From Protonemura montana (lineage: Eukaryota; Arthropoda; Insecta; Plecoptera; Nemouridae): 64,000 nucleotides of DNA. The stretch is from NCBI GenBank assembly GCA_947568835.1, contig OX387602.1:21565021-21629020 (forward strand), read 5' to 3'. Below, piece after piece: positions 26,901-36,127 of the stretch. Position numbers and translations under genes: made by a program. Positions within the stretch are counted from its first letter, which is position 1. Every line of letters begins with the position of its first letter. The notes under the pieces are model-generated. The model saw nothing but the letters and a program-made list of their open reading frames with translations. It made no database searches and was not told where the DNA came from.

Positions 26901-28390
26901 TTCACTTGTTACACTCATTTTCATTGATACTATAATGACAAATAATATATTAAACGAGATTAAAGAAATAGAAAGGAACCTCTCGGTTTACCTACCAAAA
27001 TGCCCAGGCTGTTGAATTTGCAATCAGTATTAGCTATTGGTTTTGAAATTGTCGCTGGAATCCTCGAGTTACGACTAAAAATTTCTATAAGTCATTTCTA
27101 AACCTACACTTACTAGCACATTGAAAATATGCTTTTGAAAGCAGCTAAATAAGGCAAACTTCTTACGTAACAAACTAGAATGCATGGCGTTTACCTTATC
27201 AGTGACTCGTGATGTTACAAATGAAAAAGACCCAGATGATAAACAACCCTGTCCGGTTCTAGATAACTTCCTTTACTTTGCTGTATCTATAACCATTCTT
27301 CACCCACCCGTTGTTCCAAGAATCGCACTCGAGTTTTTATTAAGACCTCGCGGCATTACTGACAAAGGATTTAGTCCAGTCCCAAGAGGGAGTCAGTATC
27401 ACACACACATCATCTTTAGCTGTGAAGGATATAGGCTAAGGTTGTGACTCTATCACGCTTAGCTCGGGTCCGCAAGTAAATCCACTCGAACCTGCTAGGA
27501 TTTACCGCAAATGCGTGACCAACGGGAAGGGGGGGGGGGCGAAGGAGGGGGATTAACATCACGCCAACTAATAATAGGCAACAGCACAATTGGCAGGGGC
27601 AGGCATGCGATTTACAACTAAAAATATGATCGTTGATAATCGCGTCGTTGGTGCTATCGACTTGGAGCGTGTGATAACGATAGAAAGACAACAAAATGCA
27701 TGTTGGAAGGAAATTACTCTGCCGTCGAGTACACGGAAGCGCGGACTGTTCTATCTTGTCTAGTTCTTTTCAAACCGCAAAGCTCACTTCCTTACATATT
27801 GGAAAGGTGCTCTTCGGGGTGGTTTTTAAACCATGCGCATAAGAAATCGTCATCTGTACACCAAACATTTTTCGGCATTTTCATACGGATGCACACTGTT
27901 CAGAAGGTAGTATATAAGGGTGCGTACAAATGTGTCACCTCCGGATCAAAGTGGATTGATTGAAGATTCCTGATGCTCAAGCCGCTCAAGAGAGATGTCA
28001 TATAATAACAGCATCTTGGCCAGAAGGATGTACTAGCAGACAGCGAGTGCTTTCAAACGACGCTATAAGCACTGGCTGCATGAGATCAGTTTTATTAAGT
28101 GGGCCCGTTGTCAAAGTACTGCAAAGGGCACGGATACATGACGAAAAAATGTGAAGAACCGAAACGTAATTACTTTATACAATCAGCGTCCGAGGCTCTA
28201 GCATTAATCGACTTACAGTTGAAGATTTAACATAAGATACATATTGCATGCATAAGGCACGTGTAACGCACTCGTGACTTACCGTGAGACGTTCCTCTGA
28301 CGACTTGGGTGTCACCGTCGGCGAGCTGGAGAGGCTGGACGCCCTCGACTGAGTCATAGCGTCAAGTTCGACCTCTTGGTCAGGCTGCAT
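8997..28390 (-). CDS. KIF19: kinesin-like protein KIF19 (kinesin-8 related), 14 exons, 821 aa
   Basis: Exons (- strand): 28283-28390, 26332-26400, 18035-18349, 17171-17320, 16057-16260, 14905-15162, 13006-13226, 12270-12460, 12051-12202, 11364-11577, 11178-11284, 10655-10698, 9465-9560, 8997-9333. All junctions are GT-AG and phases sum to one 2466-nt frame. A short N-terminus is followed by the motor: VAVRIRPL (from 37), P-loop GATGSGKT (123-130), switch I NKTSSRSH (234-241), switch II DLAGSE (271-276) and EGAHINRSLLALGN. The KIF19-typical neck and coiled coils (about 369-660) include NVLDVSYHVNQY and LPPDLQELYRLYQQE. The tail is polar and proline-rich. Vertebrate KIF19A walks to microtubule plus ends and depolymerises them, setting motile-cilium length. 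Odd points: four residues missing at the exon 2/3 junction, an Asn-rich insert in exon 8, a shorter tail than in vertebrates. Confidence 0.92.
13590..13724 (-). other. candidate alternative exon inside KIF19 intron 6
   Basis: Within the intron between motor exon 6 and neck exon 7, a 135-nt open block begins after a good acceptor (atcacacag) and ends at AAG|gtgatt. It encodes 45 residues, phase 0 at both ends, so it could be spliced in without breaking the frame. GC content and codon use resemble the real exons. The extra sequence (starts FPSSAELRKLL, ends VVDVKRKAHK) has no counterpart I know in KIF19. It also contains an ATG in good context (AAACATGG) at 13646-13644, so it could instead start a motor-less isoform. 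Confidence 0.4.
18583..18627. repeat. 15-bp tandem repeat, three copies
   Basis: The unit CAGTCAAACGACTAG is repeated three times head to tail (18583, 18598, 18613), the last copy with one change. It lies in KIF19 intron 2. Confidence 0.9.
20355..20500. repeat. 71-bp tandem duplication
   Basis: Two nearly identical 71-bp units start at 20355 and 20426, and a truncated third starts at 20497. Each begins GAGCGAATGTGAGCGAAAGG and ends with an ATAGTA(T/A)ACTT(A/G)AGAGG segment. The near identity implies a recent duplication. Confidence 0.9.
26401..26586 (-). other. open frame continuous with KIF19 exon 2 (possible alternative first exon)
   Basis: The frame of exon 2 stays open for about 190 nt upstream of its splice acceptor. 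An in-frame ATG at 26423-26421 would give the start MSNRVWLQ directly before VAVRIRPL, which is where many kinesins begin. The upstream DNA is GC-richer than the surroundings. It may be an alternative promoter/first exon or chance; the exon 1 to exon 2 splice (phase 0, GT-AG) is the better-supported form. Confidence 0.3.
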
Positions 28391-29267
28391 CCGTCCTGAT
28401 TGCTCTAATCGAGAGTTTCGTCCTCAACTACATTTTCAATTACGAACGCGACAAAAGCGTCTCAATTAAGTGGACTTTAAGAAATAAGGTGACTCAAATA
28501 TAATTTATTTGCGTTTTTTGTTACGAGGTCGCAGATAAGGATCAATCAGATTCATATTGCAATTTTCTACGAAGTAAGGTGCACGAAAACATGAAATTAA
28601 ATGAAATTATGGCGTGTTAACAGCCTGTTTAATTATAAGACTATTTAAATATTATGCTTCCTTGTGTTTATTATTTGAGCTACTAAAGTAAAAAATCGGC
28701 ACGCATCACTGTTTTGATTAGAAACATTCGCACAGAAGTCGCCGACAAGTGATCCGCGTCGTCCTTTCACGAGCGTCGCGACGCTCGCCGGCTAAACTGA
28801 CAACGCACGTGAAGCAGCGATGCACGCGACGCCGAAGCCCGTGTGAAACTATTCGACGTCGGGACGCCGCTGTGCTGGCGTCGCTTTATCAATGCGATAT
28901 GCGCACACCTCGTGCTTCAGTTCCTCCCTCGTGTCTCGAAACGCGGTGGCATTAGCGTCGGTGCGGACGGGACATGTCACGTGTCACCTACATGCCAACA
29001 TCTTTGTGCTGATCGACGACGTGCGTGAAAATCACGGAAAAACTACCACTAGTGCGGTTGTCCATTTACTTTTAGACAGGAGAAATTTCAAACAATGGGC
29101 AGAGAAGATAAATCAACTCCAACATAGCAGCAAGACGGGTTTGGCTTATAAGTAATATAGAACTTGACCTAATTTGATTTTTATCCGTCGCGAAACCACT
29201 TTGATAAAGGTAGCTATAGCTTAATTTTAAACTCTTAGTTTAAAAATGCGGCTAAAAGAATATATTT
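28391..29267. other. KIF19 upstream region with CpG-rich patch
   Basis: This should contain the KIF19 5'UTR and promoter and the 3'UTR of the next gene. About 28740-29000 is strongly CpG-rich and contains the 18-bp perfect palindrome CGAGCGTCGCGACGCTCG at 28770-28787. Short + strand ORFs here look like by-products of base composition. Confidence 0.4.
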
Positions 29268-32200
29268 TTACCGATTAGAATTATGATTAAAACAGCACGT
29301 GCAACAATTCAACGCGATACAAAGACAACAGCAGCATGCCGTCAGCCATGATCTTGGAGGAGCTTCCCTCTTTACGGCCTTAGATTTCTTCTTCCCACTT
29401 TCCTTACCAGCTTTCTTAGACCTTGTGCTAGAAGCTGGGCGATTAACGAGTGGTTTTTTCTCGTCGTCGTTCGAGTCTGTACTTCTTGTCCCGCTTCTTG
29501 TCCTGTGTCCTGTCTTTGCTGTTGACGTTCCTGAAATAGCGCTGTTCTTTCTCCTGGTCCTGTCAGGTCGACGGGACCGCTCCCTACTCGACACCAAGCT
29601 TTCCTCGCTACCCTGCGAACGTTGCGATCTGGTCCTTGCAGGTCCTCTTGTTATAACGGAATCCCCATCGTCTGCCTGCCAATCGCCACCTCCGTTCTTG
29701 ACTACCTGTGCTTTCTTACCCTGTGCATGCCGTGCTCGGCTAGTGGAACTTGTCTCATTACGCTCCTTGCCCCCGCGATTGAGCGTCGACGACTTTGATT
29801 TATTATCTAAATCATAACTAGCCAGCTCGATTTCATTTCCTTCCTCGTCAGATTCTTCGTTTTCTCCGTCAGACAATGACATTCGATCTTGACTTTCTGT
29901 CTTTCTTGGCGGCGGCACTTTTTTCACCCTCTCCATTTCGCGAGTTGGTTTCTCTTCTCCGAGGCGTTGACCCTTATTTTCCTTGCGATAACTCTTCGAT
30001 ACATTTGGTTTCGCACGCTTTTCACGGTCGTAATCATCGGTGTCTTGATCCTCGCTATCTTCTTCTACTTCTGCCATTTTCAACCGTTTGCGCGGCGGCG
30101 ATCTTACATTTTTGTCTCTTTTTTTGACTTGATTCTTGTCATGAAGTAGTTTATCTCGTCCGAACTTCCGGTCCTTCCTCTTGAAGGTGTCATTCCGTTC
30201 AAGATTGGATTCAATCAACCCTTCTTCCTCGTCGTCATCCGGTTGCTTTTTAGAACTTGCCTCCCTGTCCTTTTTCTTCCCCTGGTAAACGGAATTTCTC
30301 GTATTTTTTTTTTCGGCTGTATTTCGGCCCACTTTCTTCTCGACCTGTTCTGCTTCATCTACTTTGTCTGGTTGCGAAACAACTTCGCATCGCTTTCCAC
30401 TGCGAGATGGTGCTACTTTGTTTTTGTCGTTTTTCGTTCCTTTACTACTGCTCTTCTTGTTTTTTTCTCTGCCACTGGATTCCCGGTTAAACCCAATCTC
30501 GTCGTCGTCTGATTCTTCGTCTTCGTCTGCCACCCGAGAAGTGCGTTCGTTTTTCCCTCTTCGCGGAGCCGCCACAACAGTCGCATCCTTAATCTTGTTC
30601 TTGCCTCTGTTCGCTTTCTGGCGTTGCTGACTCGAAATACTGGCCTCGTCATCATCTGATTCCCCTTCTTCGTCTGCCACCTTACGACTAGGTTCTTTTT
30701 TCCCTCTTTTGGGAGCCGCCACAGCAGTAGCACCCTTGGTCTTGCCCTTGCCTCTGTTCTTTTTCTTCTGGTCCTGGCGTTGCTGACTCGAAATACTGGC
30801 CTCGTCATCATCTGATTCCCCTTCTTCGTCTGCCACCTTCCGACTAGGTTCTTTTTTCCCTCTTTTGGGAGCCGCCACAGCAGTAGCACCCTTGGTCTTG
30901 CCCTTGCCTCTGTTCTTTTTCTTCTGGTCCTGGCGTAGCTGGCTTGCAATACTGGCTTCTTCGTCGTCTGATTCGTCTTCTTCGTCTGCCACCGTACATC
31001 TACGTTCTTTTTCCCGTTTTCGGGGAGCCGCCACAACAATAGCATTCTTGGTCTTGTCCTTCTCTTTGTCCGTTTTCTTCTGGTCCTGGTGTTGCTGGCT
31101 TGAAATGCTGGCTTCTTTATCGTCTGATTCGTCGTCTTCGTCTGCCACCCTAGGAGTACGTTTTTCTTTTCCTTTATGAGTGTCATCTCTTTTCGTCTCA
31201 TTTCCTTTATCCTCCTCGCTACTCTTATTCTTTCTGAACGAGTTTGTTTTCTTTCCATTCTTGTTCCTCTCAACGGATTCTGTATCTGATCCATTACTCG
31301 CCACGCTCTTCTTTTTGACACTCAAATCCTTCTCATGTCCCTCATCTGAGTCGCTGTCTTCCAGTGATAGCAAGCTCGCACTGCCTTTCGTCTGGTTGAC
31401 GCTGCTCTCTTTCTCGCTACCCCCTGCGGAACTGCTTTTGCTACGTTTCGTCTTGCGCTCGCGATAGCCTTTACCGCGGAGTCCCAATAAGCCTTTGCTT
31501 TCCTTCGCCTTTACATCTACGTCCTGCGCCTTCTTAAAGCACAGCAGCTTAGAGAGCTTCTTCATGAATTTGCTCTTTGGCTTCATCTTCCCCGACTTTA
31601 ACAGTTTCTTTCGCTTAATCATCTCGCGCCGCCCTCGCTGCGCCTTTCTAGCGCGATATCCCATACCCCTCACACCGAGATATCCTTTTTCAGACTTTGA
31701 GGAATCCTCATTTTCTTTTGAATTTTTGTCCTGAACTTTCTCCCTCTTGTCATTTTTCTCCCCCTTGGCCCCCTTTGCCATAATGGATCGCTTCTCCCCG
31801 CTTGACTCCTTGGATCTGAACCCACTTCCATCCGGCACTGGCTTAGCAATGTACGCGGAGATCGGCAGATGCCGGAAGTCCATTTCGTGTTCTGACCAAG
31901 GGGGTGGTTGAGAATTGTCATCATTTCGCCAATCATCAGTAACATCGAGTATCTCGACAACTTGGTCTTCCTCCGAGTGCCACCCTCTTGCAATATACTT
32001 CTTTTCATTCACTTTACAACCTACTTTGTCGGACTTCGAGTCCCACTTTCCCTTCGATGAAATCATTCCAGCCTTTTCCTTCACCGACCTTTTGGACTCG
32101 TTCGACTTACATCCATACGGTGCTGGCTTTGGTATGAAAGTGCGGTGCGGTTCTTGACAAGTGACCACATCGTTCTCTCGCCCTATCCGCGAGGGAGAAG

Positions 32201-32705
32201 TATAGACTTCATCACCATCTGAGACTTCGTGTGCCTCGTCTCGATCTGCTTTACAATGCGAACACCTTGAATTTATATTAGTGCTACCACTCTTTCTCCG
32301 GGATTCTTTGTCTGGCAAAGTAAAGTCGTTATTTTCTGTTAACTCAATTAACCCTTTCTGCTCACTGGACCCACTCGACTTGCGCGACTCACTTCCATCT
32401 GCCGATGGCTTTGGAATGTATTTGCATTTCTTTACCTGTCGTGGCTCCATGTCGTTCCGTTGCCGTTCCCTAGAGGAAAGTTCCATCTCTTCAAGGGCCT
32501 CTTCAGCAGGTTCCAGTTGCGACAGTGCACTATTGTACCCTGATCCGTTGAGCTCACCCAAAAGTTTTCGGTTCGCGCCGTTGTTGTTGCTTAGCGCAAC
32601 AAAGTCGTGCACTTCAAAAGGACCGCGGACTAACTTCACTGGGAACCCCATGAAAATCTTCAGGTCTGCAAAGTCCCCTTGGCCGATGCACCTCCTGGAT
32701 GACAT
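29268..32705 (-). CDS. large charged disordered protein with cysteine-rich tail anchor, 1145 aa
   Basis: Not recognised. A single 1145-codon frame starts at an ATG at 32705 and is uninterrupted to the stop. The first ~70 residues look mildly ordered (MSSRRCIGQGDFADLKIFMG); the rest is Lys/Glu/Ser/Asp-rich and predicted disordered. Three motifs of the form (Y/F)I(P/A)KPxPxG recur at about 96, 190 and 283, and two GxRGxGYRxRK motifs at about 350 and 413. A block of about 52-residue repeats follows, each with VADE(D/E)xESDDxEASIxSQ then a Lys-rich stretch and VAAP(K/R)(R/K). The end is polybasic followed by SWLTACCCCLCIALNCCTCC, resembling a palmitoylated or CYSTM-like cysteine-rich membrane tail. 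The next gene upstream, same strand, ends similarly. Function unknown; membrane tethering by the tail is inference. Confidence 0.7.
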   Translation of the reverse strand: MSSRRCIGQGDFADLKIFMGFPVKLVRGPFEVHDFVALSNNNGANRKLLGELNGSGYNSALSQLEPAEEALEEMELSSRERQRNDMEPRQVKKCKYIPKPSADGSESRKSSGSSEQKGLIELTENNDFTLPDKESRRKSGSTNINSRCSHCKADRDEAHEVSDGDEVYTSPSRIGRENDVVTCQEPHRTFIPKPAPYGCKSNESKRSVKEKAGMISSKGKWDSKSDKVGCKVNEKKYIARGWHSEEDQVVEILDVTDDWRNDDNSQPPPWSEHEMDFRHLPISAYIAKPVPDGSGFRSKESSGEKRSIMAKGAKGEKNDKREKVQDKNSKENEDSSKSEKGYLGVRGMGYRARKAQRGRREMIKRKKLLKSGKMKPKSKFMKKLSKLLCFKKAQDVDVKAKESKGLLGLRGKGYRERKTKRSKSSSAGGSEKESSVNQTKGSASLLSLEDSDSDEGHEKDLSVKKKSVASNGSDTESVERNKNGKKTNSFRKNKSSEEDKGNETKRDDTHKGKEKRTPRVADEDDESDDKEASISSQQHQDQKKTDKEKDKTKNAIVVAAPRKREKERRCTVADEEDESDDEEASIASQLRQDQKKKNRGKGKTKGATAVAAPKRGKKEPSRKVADEEGESDDDEASISSQQRQDQKKKNRGKGKTKGATAVAAPKRGKKEPSRKVADEEGESDDDEASISSQQRQKANRGKNKIKDATVVAAPRRGKNERTSRVADEDEESDDDEIGFNRESSGREKNKKSSSKGTKNDKNKVAPSRSGKRCEVVSQPDKVDEAEQVEKKVGRNTAEKKNTRNSVYQGKKKDREASSKKQPDDDEEEGLIESNLERNDTFKRKDRKFGRDKLLHDKNQVKKRDKNVRSPPRKRLKMAEVEEDSEDQDTDDYDREKRAKPNVSKSYRKENKGQRLGEEKPTREMERVKKVPPPRKTESQDRMSLSDGENEESDEEGNEIELASYDLDNKSKSSTLNRGGKERNETSSTSRARHAQGKKAQVVKNGGGDWQADDGDSVITRGPARTRSQRSQGSEESLVSSRERSRRPDRTRRKNSAISGTSTAKTGHRTRSGTRSTDSNDDEKKPLVNRPASSTRSKKAGKESGKKKSKAVKREAPPRSWLTACCCCLCIALNCCTCCFNHNSNR
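30520..31149 (-). repeat. tandem ~155-bp coding repeats in the 1145-aa ORF
   Basis: Four full units and the head of a fifth, spaced about 150-159 nt, each contain the plus-strand string GTCTGCCACC and the same acidic/Ser/Lys pattern in translation. The third and fourth units (around 30680-30985) are almost identical at DNA level, showing recent in-frame duplication. Confidence 0.85.
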
Positions 32706-33735
32706 CTAGACGATGCTTCTCGTCACCCGGCGCTCACTGGTTCGGGATATTGGCGTGGACCAATCAGGAAATATCACTTTTTATTGTTGTCCCGAACCGT
32801 GTGTATACCAATCCATCGTTTTATTGACTCGGTACAATAGCTACATTTGTACTATTAATAAGGTAAGAATGCAAAAACCTGCCATTTCACACGGCAGACG
32901 TGTGATAGCAAAATTTTATGTTTTTCTGATAGTATCTTCAAACGATGCAGGTAGGTCCTTACTCCAAATAACAGAAAATACTAATTTCTAAGGCACTGTC
33001 TCAATATTATTATATAATAATATAACTACTATATAGTAGTTTTACTTACCGTAAAACGCATTCAAGGCAAACATATGTGAAAGCTGTGTTCACTAATAGT
33101 CATTTCTCCAATGTTTATCAAGCAGGGGAGTAGTTCCGAATTGCAATGGTATCCATGGAACGTGTCTTACCAGCGCCAACGATAGCTTCAGAGAATATTC
33201 CATTGTTTGTTAAGATAGTGTAGTTCACATTTCTGAATGAAAAGCGTTTCTAAAGTGGTATAGCACACCATGCGAGTGAGAGGGGCAAGAGGTCAGATTC
33301 ACCTCCCCCTCTTCCGCCGCCAAATGAGATTTTTGTACGATTGTAGAGGATGGCATTGGTAATAACCTTGCGAGAGATGACCACATGTAGTGTCTCATAT
33401 TTAGCAAAACACTTTCATTCGCCAAGAAAGTATTCTCATATAAGTTAGACTCAGGGATTATCTACAACACATCGATTTCCTACAAAAATGGCCTTGAGCC
33501 TTTGACTTTTTTGTGTAGCTTTCAGGTCATTACAGTTTGTTTGATTGATTGATTGATTAGCGATGACAAAAAACTCATTAAAAGTTTTATTTTAGTTAGT
33601 ATAAAGCGATTACTATGATATGTTTTAAAATGCAAATTCTTGCAATGGGCATATTTGAATATTATTATGTAATTGTTACTTATTTTATTACTGTTTATAA
33701 TAATAAAACAAATTCTAATCAAAAATAAAAATAAA
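32706..33735. other. intergenic between the two cysteine-tailed ORFs
   Basis: No gene seen. It should include the promoter of the 1145-aa gene. A (GATT)4 microsatellite lies at about 33543-33558. Confidence 0.4.
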
Positions 33736-33741
33736 TTTATT
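33736..33741 (-). terminator. polyadenylation signal AATAAA (minus strand)
   Basis: TTTATT on + reads AATAAA on -, 34-39 nt beyond the stop codon of the 277-aa ORF, a short but normal 3'UTR. It supports that ORF being a transcribed gene. Confidence 0.5.
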
Positions 33742-33774
33742 AGTTATAATTACAATCAATATTTCATCTGGTTG

Positions 33775-34608
33775 TCATGAAATACAGAATCCACAGCAGC
33801 AAAGATAGTACCAAAACCAGAAACATAAGTCATTTTCAACAGGAAGAGCCAAGGGTGCATTGTTACTTTTTTGTTTTCCCTCTGGATACTCAACCTTGCC
33901 AAAACATTCGCGGGAAGGACTCGTCTTCGCTTCCGCAACTTTCTCCAACCGATTAAAATTGCTTAAATCGCCAGCTCTTTCAAAATTGTTAGGGCCAGCA
34001 TCGGATTCATCTTCTGAATTTTGTTTCTGTTGTGGTGCATCATTCAATGTGGTGCTAGGCCGATCGTTGAATCGAGTTGCCGTTGACGATGTTTTCTTGG
34101 AAGGCCGAACAAATTTTCCTAAATGAGCATTGTCAGACTCAGGCAAGAGCAGATTTTGAAGTGGTTCTTTAAAAAAGCTTGCAGATGCTGCTTGGCTGCA
34201 GGTTATGGCATGGTCAGAATTACTGTTACGTCCCACCAATCTCAGGGAGTTGCTTTCAAGCAAAAGTCGCAAATTGCCCGTGGACTTTGCTAAATGACTT
34301 AAGAGCTTAGGGCTGGAGCGTAACGTCAAGGGAGAATCAGAATAATTGCCACTTTGATTAGAAATTAATGATATTTCACTAGAGTCTTTTCTTCGTGCCG
34401 ATTCAATCGATATGCAATCCAAATCGCAATCACTAACAGAAGGTGGTCGCTGTGTCCTTCTCATTTGAAGTGTGTCTCTGATTTTCCATACTTTTTTCAA
34501 CAAATATCGTTTGCATACCCTATAAAATCCATTTCTTCTAGTGCCATGTTTCTCTCTCGGTACTTTCTGCTTGCGGTGCCGTGCCCTCATCCTCCTTGAA
34601 TTCCTCAT
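33775..34608 (-). CDS. basic/polar disordered protein with aromatic-cysteine tail, 277 aa
   Basis: Not recognised. The uninterrupted ORF starts at the ATG at 34608-34606. The first ~55 residues are strongly basic (MRNSRRMRARHRKQK...), the middle is Ser/Asn-rich and probably disordered, and the last residues are DLCFWFWYYLCCCGFCIS, a short hydrophobic segment with five cysteines at the extreme C-terminus. This layout matches the larger neighbour on the same strand: charged disordered body plus cysteine-rich tail. An AATAAA follows within 40 nt of the stop. A 50-codon ORF in another frame (34690-34538) begins upstream and overlaps the start, so the true 5' end is uncertain. Membrane attachment is inference. 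Confidence 0.55.
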   Translation of the reverse strand: MRNSRRMRARHRKQKVPREKHGTRRNGFYRVCKRYLLKKVWKIRDTLQMRRTQRPPSVSDCDLDCISIESARRKDSSEISLISNQSGNYSDSPLTLRSSPKLLSHLAKSTGNLRLLLESNSLRLVGRNSNSDHAITCSQAASASFFKEPLQNLLLPESDNAHLGKFVRPSKKTSSTATRFNDRPSTTLNDAPQQKQNSEDESDAGPNNFERAGDLSNFNRLEKVAEAKTSPSRECFGKVEYPEGKQKSNNAPLALPVENDLCFWFWYYLCCCGFCIS

Positions 34609-35557
34609 TCAAATTTTGTTTGATGGCTTTTCTGTTCACACAGTTCTTGAAGAATACATCACTGGAGGGCATCCTTCGTGAGGAATGCATTTGTCTGGAA
34701 CTTCCAAGCGTAACAGCGGCAGGTTAACGCAAAGTTTTTTTTAGCATTCCCACTGAAAGTTGTACAGCATGACACAGCAAGTTTTAGTATTTCCTAGCAA
34801 CATAGGGACATATGCACAAGAAAAGACAATTTTGTTTAAAGTCACCACAAAAGAAACCATGGAGACATACCCTGCATGGGCGTCCCGAGGAGGGTGCAAG
34901 GGGGTGCGCTTGCACCCCCCTGGAAATAACATTCGCCGTCACCTCTGTGCAGGACATTCCGTAACAGGGTGCTTGTTTCGCTCCTCGCAACGAAATCAAT
35001 TTTTAATTTTTGCTGGCAGCGAACAAAGTATTGGTCCAGGTTCCTTATTTCAAAAGAATCTGTAAGCTCACACCTTGTTTTTGACGGCTATCTTGCAGAC
35101 ACGAAACTCCGCGCCCATCCAGAGCCGAATTACTCATTTCGCTGTAGTGCTGGTCGCCGCGAAACAAGTCCGCTGGTTAAAATTTAACTCGGCAGTCAAA
35201 AAAGCAGAAAAATCTCTCTCCGTGTTTAATGTTCCAGGACTGCAAGAGAGACTCTAGCAGACTGGAGTTCACTGATCTGGCTGATCTCTGAAATATGACC
35301 GCTGCTCCGGCGCTTTTGATCGCTGATAACATAAGGGAGCATGCATGTAATGCAAAATGTCTCCTGCAACTTAATTTGACCTTTAAATTGTGGTTATTGA
35401 AGTAATTTTTCCCGAAATACTTTGACATTAAAATATTGAAATGGTATGTGTTTGATGAGCGTAGCCAGCGAAACAATCCAACCCCATTTGCAATTTTAAA
35501 TCTATGCTTTAAATTATTTCACATGGTTGTCAGATTTTGGATTTGACTTATAAATAT
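34609..35557. other. transposon-like debris, no gene
   Basis: 34895-34922 contains a GGGTGCAAG...CTTGCACCC hairpin next to a C-run, a style common at degenerate DNA-transposon ends. The following 300 bp has broken ORFs with no identifiable domain. I cannot name the element. Confidence 0.35.
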
Positions 35558-35940
35558 AGGTGACCATCATACACATGACCAGTTCTGTTCGAGGGAGAGG
35601 TTAGAGGGTTGAAAGTTAGTTCAGCAACTTAACTCGCCTTGCTTATCAACCCCTCGACAGCATGGATTTGTGGAGGAATCCTGTGGTTCGAGTTGTACCG
35701 TCCTTTAATTTTTTCAATTGCTGTCAATTGTTCAATTGCGGAGGGGACGTTAAGCCAGTGGTCCCATTGGTGCTCGTCGACAGGAGTAGGCCACGTGCAC
35801 CGGGTTTCCCCTCATCCCTTCTTAATTAGGAAGGTAAATCATCATTCTCATCATCACTCACTCATTTACCGGCACTATTAGACCAGTGCCACATTGTCCG
35901 TTGTCAAAACAGTGCGTCGTTAAACGTCACTAATCAATCA
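35558..35940 (+). mobile_element. 5S-derived SINE, copy 1 (head truncated)
   Basis: From AGGTGACCATCATACACATG onward this matches copies 2 (39590-40025) and 3 (40686-40890) through the body: GAGAGGTT, CAGCATGGATTTGTGGAGGAA, GTTCGAGTTGTACCGTCCTT and the 3' segment AACAGTGCGTCGTTAAAC. Only the last few bases of the 5S-like head remain. A TCA-rich simple repeat sits before the 3' end. Confidence 0.8.
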
Positions 35941-35946
35941 TTCAAT

Positions 35947-35996
35947 CTGTAAGATCTGTAAGATCACACTGTAGTGTGAACTTACAGATCTTACAG
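35947..35996. repeat. 50-bp near-perfect palindrome
   Basis: CTGTAAGATCTGTAAG is mirrored by CTTACAGATCTTACAG, with an inner CACACT/AGTGTG pair and a two-base GT centre: 23 of 24 arm positions pair. It could extrude as a cruciform or fold as RNA. It lies between SINE copy 1 and the ~545-bp repeat. Confidence 0.95.
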
Positions 35997-36127
35997 ATTA
36001 TACGCAGAAAATATCGTATCTTGTAAAGTTTTGCAACAAAAGGCAGAATATCACATATTTTTATCTCCCGATCGGTCCTATTTTGAGGCGTTGCCTATGC
36101 CTGAAATTCAAAAAATTGTGTCAAGTA

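Noticed and set aside
28749..29155. Several + strand ORFs rich in Arg and Ser
   Set aside because: They come from the CpG-rich patch, overlap each other in three frames, and have no splice or domain support.
30413..31321. 302-codon minus-strand ORF in another frame of the repeat region
   Set aside because: A frame shadow of the tandem repeats. It is open only because the repeats lack stops in that frame too, and it is low-complexity Arg/Lys/Thr.
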